From contig JAKABE010000145.1 of the NCBI GenBank assembly GCA_021801945.1, positions 1 to 7,637 of the forward strand: a stretch of DNA of 7,637 bases, written 5' to 3'. The notes under the pieces were generated by a model. The model saw only the letters and a program-made list of their open reading frames with translations, made no database searches and had not been told where the DNA came from. Source of the stretch: Acidobacteriota bacterium. GTDB lineage: Bacteria; Acidobacteriota; Terriglobia; Terriglobales; Acidobacteriaceae. Below are positions 6,595 to 7,637 of the stretch, piece by piece; positions within the stretch are counted from its first letter, which is position 1; each line of letters begins with the position of its first letter. Position numbers and translations under genes: made by a program.

Positions 6595-6610
6595 CGGCAC
6601 TTGGATTGAA
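6595..6610 (+). promoter_or_regulatory. Near-match to a sigma54 (-24/-12) promoter
   Basis: CGGCAC (6595-6600), five bases, then TTGAA (6606-6610) resembles TGGCAC-N5-TTGCA with correct spacing. The -24 GG and the -12 G are kept, but the normally conserved C of the -12 GC is A and the leading T is C. It could drive the downstream membrane-protein gene, but one high-value position is wrong. Confidence 0.2.
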
Positions 6611-6613
6611 ATG

Positions 6614-6629
6614 TTGAGATATAGCTCAA
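6614..6629 (+). promoter_or_regulatory. 16-bp imperfect palindrome, possible operator
   Basis: TTGAGATATAGCTCAA consists of two 8-base half-sites (TTGAGATA and, on the other strand, TTGAGCTA) that match at 7 of 8 positions. It lies about 68 bases upstream of the CPBP-type gene in the only non-coding gap before it. This is the size and symmetry expected of a dimeric repressor or activator site. No matching regulator is visible. Confidence 0.3.
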
Positions 6630-6653
6630 ATCCTCGGAGGAATGCGGGGGAAC

Positions 6654-6687
6654 TTTTTTGCGTCCCAAGCGGCGGGACCGCAAAGGA
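6654..6687 (+). promoter_or_regulatory. Hairpin pairing a U-run with the Shine-Dalgarno of the CPBP gene
   Basis: TTTTTTGCG (6654-6662) and TCCC (6663-6666) can pair with GGGA (6674-6677) and CGCAAAGGA (6679-6687), with one bulged C (6678) and a 7-base loop. This buries AAAGGA (6682-6687), the likely ribosome-binding site 9 bases before ATG 6697, against a run of U, including two G-U pairs. The layout is like a FourU-type RNA thermometer or another translation-gating hairpin. Pairing is read from the sequence; thermal or ligand control is inference. Confidence 0.4.
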
Positions 6688-6696
6688 AGATTGCGC

Positions 6697-7637
6697 ATGA
6701 ACACGCCCGCTACGCCCGAAGGACGGTTGCGTGCCTACGCGCAGTTTATCTTCGCCATCCTCTATTTCCTTTTGATGGGGGCGGTGGCGCGGGGAAGCGC
6801 GCACAGTTTGACCAGCGACCAATGGTCGCCGCTGGCCCAACAGGTGATCCTGGTCTTCCTGCTGCTGTTGGGCTATGCAGCCATGGGATTCTGGATGAAC
6901 CGCCAGAGGGACCCTTTAAGCGAGCAGGGACTACCGAGGCGCAAGGGCTGGCAAGGCGAGGCAGCACTGGGGATGGCGACGGGGTGGGGCATCGCGGCGG
7001 TGTGCGTGCTGCCTATGGCGCTGATTGGCGGCATTGTTGTCTCCATTTCCGTCGCGCCGTCTGACTGGGGCTGGCTGGTAGCCGATACGGCGTTCTTTGT
7101 AATGGCGGTCATGGCTGAAGAGATTGCCTTCCGCGGTTACGGCTTTCAGCGCTTTGTGCAGGCTGTGGGACCGGTTTGGGGCTCATTCGGTTTCGCCGCG
7201 TTCTATGCGATTGCGCAATCGTTTTTGCCCGGCGCCAGCAGAGCCAGCTTTGCCGTTGCGGTGGCGCTGGGACTGGTGCTCTCGGCGGTCTATCTGCGCA
7301 CCAAGGCTCTCTGGGTAAGCTGGGGCATCAATTTTGGCTGGAAGGCAAGCCGCGCCTTGATCTTCGGGCTCACGATCAGCGGTGTCAGCGTTCATTCACC
7401 GGTGGTCGAAGGCGTACCGCTGGGCCCCCTGTGGCTCACCGGCGGGGGATACGGGCTGGATGGCAGTTGGTTTGCGTTCGTGGTCCTTCTGGCCTCGCTG
7501 CCGGTGGTTTTCCGGCTCACGCGCGATCTCGATTATCGCTACAACGCACCAGTGATCGAGCCAGCTGGGATTCCCGTGGACCTGGACGCCAACGTGCGCG
7601 CCCAGCACGAGGCGGCCATGGGGCCGGGCACGGCAAC
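6697..7637 (+). CDS. CPBP (CAAX protease/Abi) family membrane protein, catalytic histidines replaced (3' end outside window)
   Basis: The frame is open from ATG 6697 to the window edge (313 complete codons, no stop yet). AAAGGA at 6682-6687 serves as ribosome site. The protein is hydrophobic with about eight predicted membrane segments (near 15-32, 48-66, 95-118, 127-140, 160-178, 184-200, 205-228 and 257-273) and a polar C-terminal tail. Motif 1 of the CPBP intramembrane glutamic protease family is intact: EEIAFR at 141-146. The motif 2 histidine is Q174 (in YAIAQ), and motif 3, usually HFxWN, reads NFGWK (212-216), so that histidine is N212 and the final Asn is K216. Active members cleave substrates within the membrane, for example prenylated CAAX proteins or bacteriocin-related peptides. 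This copy may be inactive or have another role such as binding or scaffolding. The family call rests on EExxxR, topology and the YLRT..LW....INF context. Confidence 0.82.
   Translation, partial: MNTPATPEGRLRAYAQFIFAILYFLLMGAVARGSAHSLTSDQWSPLAQQVILVFLLLLGYAAMGFWMNRQRDPLSEQGLPRRKGWQGEAALGMATGWGIAAVCVLPMALIGGIVVSISVAPSDWGWLVADTAFFVMAVMAEEIAFRGYGFQRFVQAVGPVWGSFGFAAFYAIAQSFLPGASRASFAVAVALGLVLSAVYLRTKALWVSWGINFGWKASRALIFGLTISGVSVHSPVVEGVPLGPLWLTGGGYGLDGSWFAFVVLLASLPVVFRLTRDLDYRYNAPVIEPAGIPVDLDANVRAQHEAAMGPGTA

Noticed and set aside
6577..6597. Possible terminator after accA (CCGGC/GCCGG repeat)
   Set aside because: The stem is only 5 bp with an 11-base loop and no U-tract follows. Chance occurrence is likely in GC-rich sequence.
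6642..7064. 140-codon + strand frame overlapping the start of the CPBP gene
   Set aside because: It is in a different frame from the membrane protein, has no ribosome site, and its product is Arg/Gly/Ala-rich without motifs. The frame starting at 6697 has membrane segments and EExxxR.

Overview
The window comes from a GC-rich bacterium (roughly 60% GC by eye), and every supported gene lies on the + strand. Several traits point loosely to Acidobacteriota: the style of the AccA and CPBP proteins, the TAGAAT-type -10 box, and a HoxU-like diaphorase subunit beside a fused flavoprotein. This is an impression from recall; no taxonomic marker is present.

Positions 2-5582 hold a soluble redox module. 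A 5'-truncated ferredoxin-NADP+ reductase of the adrenodoxin reductase/FprA type (2-1036) is followed, after a 90-bp gap carrying a very strong hairpin, by a NuoE/HoxE-type [2Fe-2S] subunit (1127-1666). The start of the next gene overlaps its stop codon. That gene (1666-4827) is a 1053-residue fusion of a NuoF/HoxF-type NADH-FMN flavoprotein with a GltD/NfnB-type FAD-NADPH module. A HoxU-type (NuoG N-terminal) iron-sulfur protein with a TTG start (4857-5582) closes the group. Together they have an NADH site, an NADPH site, three flavin sites and many Fe-S clusters. No hydrogenase, formate dehydrogenase or membrane subunit is visible in the window. The most economical reading is a transhydrogenase or diaphorase hub joining the NADH, NADPH and ferredoxin pools, comparable with the Sporomusa-type (Stn) bifurcating transhydrogenase. 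Bifurcation itself is not shown by the sequence.

Positions 5583-5728 separate this block from the rest, with a possible weak terminator hairpin and a good sigma70-like promoter. An unusually short acetyl-CoA carboxylase carboxyltransferase alpha subunit (accA, 5729-6574) follows.

Positions 6575-6696 are a 122-bp regulatory-looking gap. It holds a 16-bp imperfect palindrome, a near-match to a sigma54 promoter, and a hairpin that pairs a U-run with the Shine-Dalgarno of the last gene. That gene (6697 to the window end, incomplete) encodes a CPBP/CAAX-protease-family membrane protein. It keeps the EExxxR motif but has lost both expected catalytic histidines.

No RNA gene, CRISPR array, insertion sequence or convincing minus-strand gene was found.
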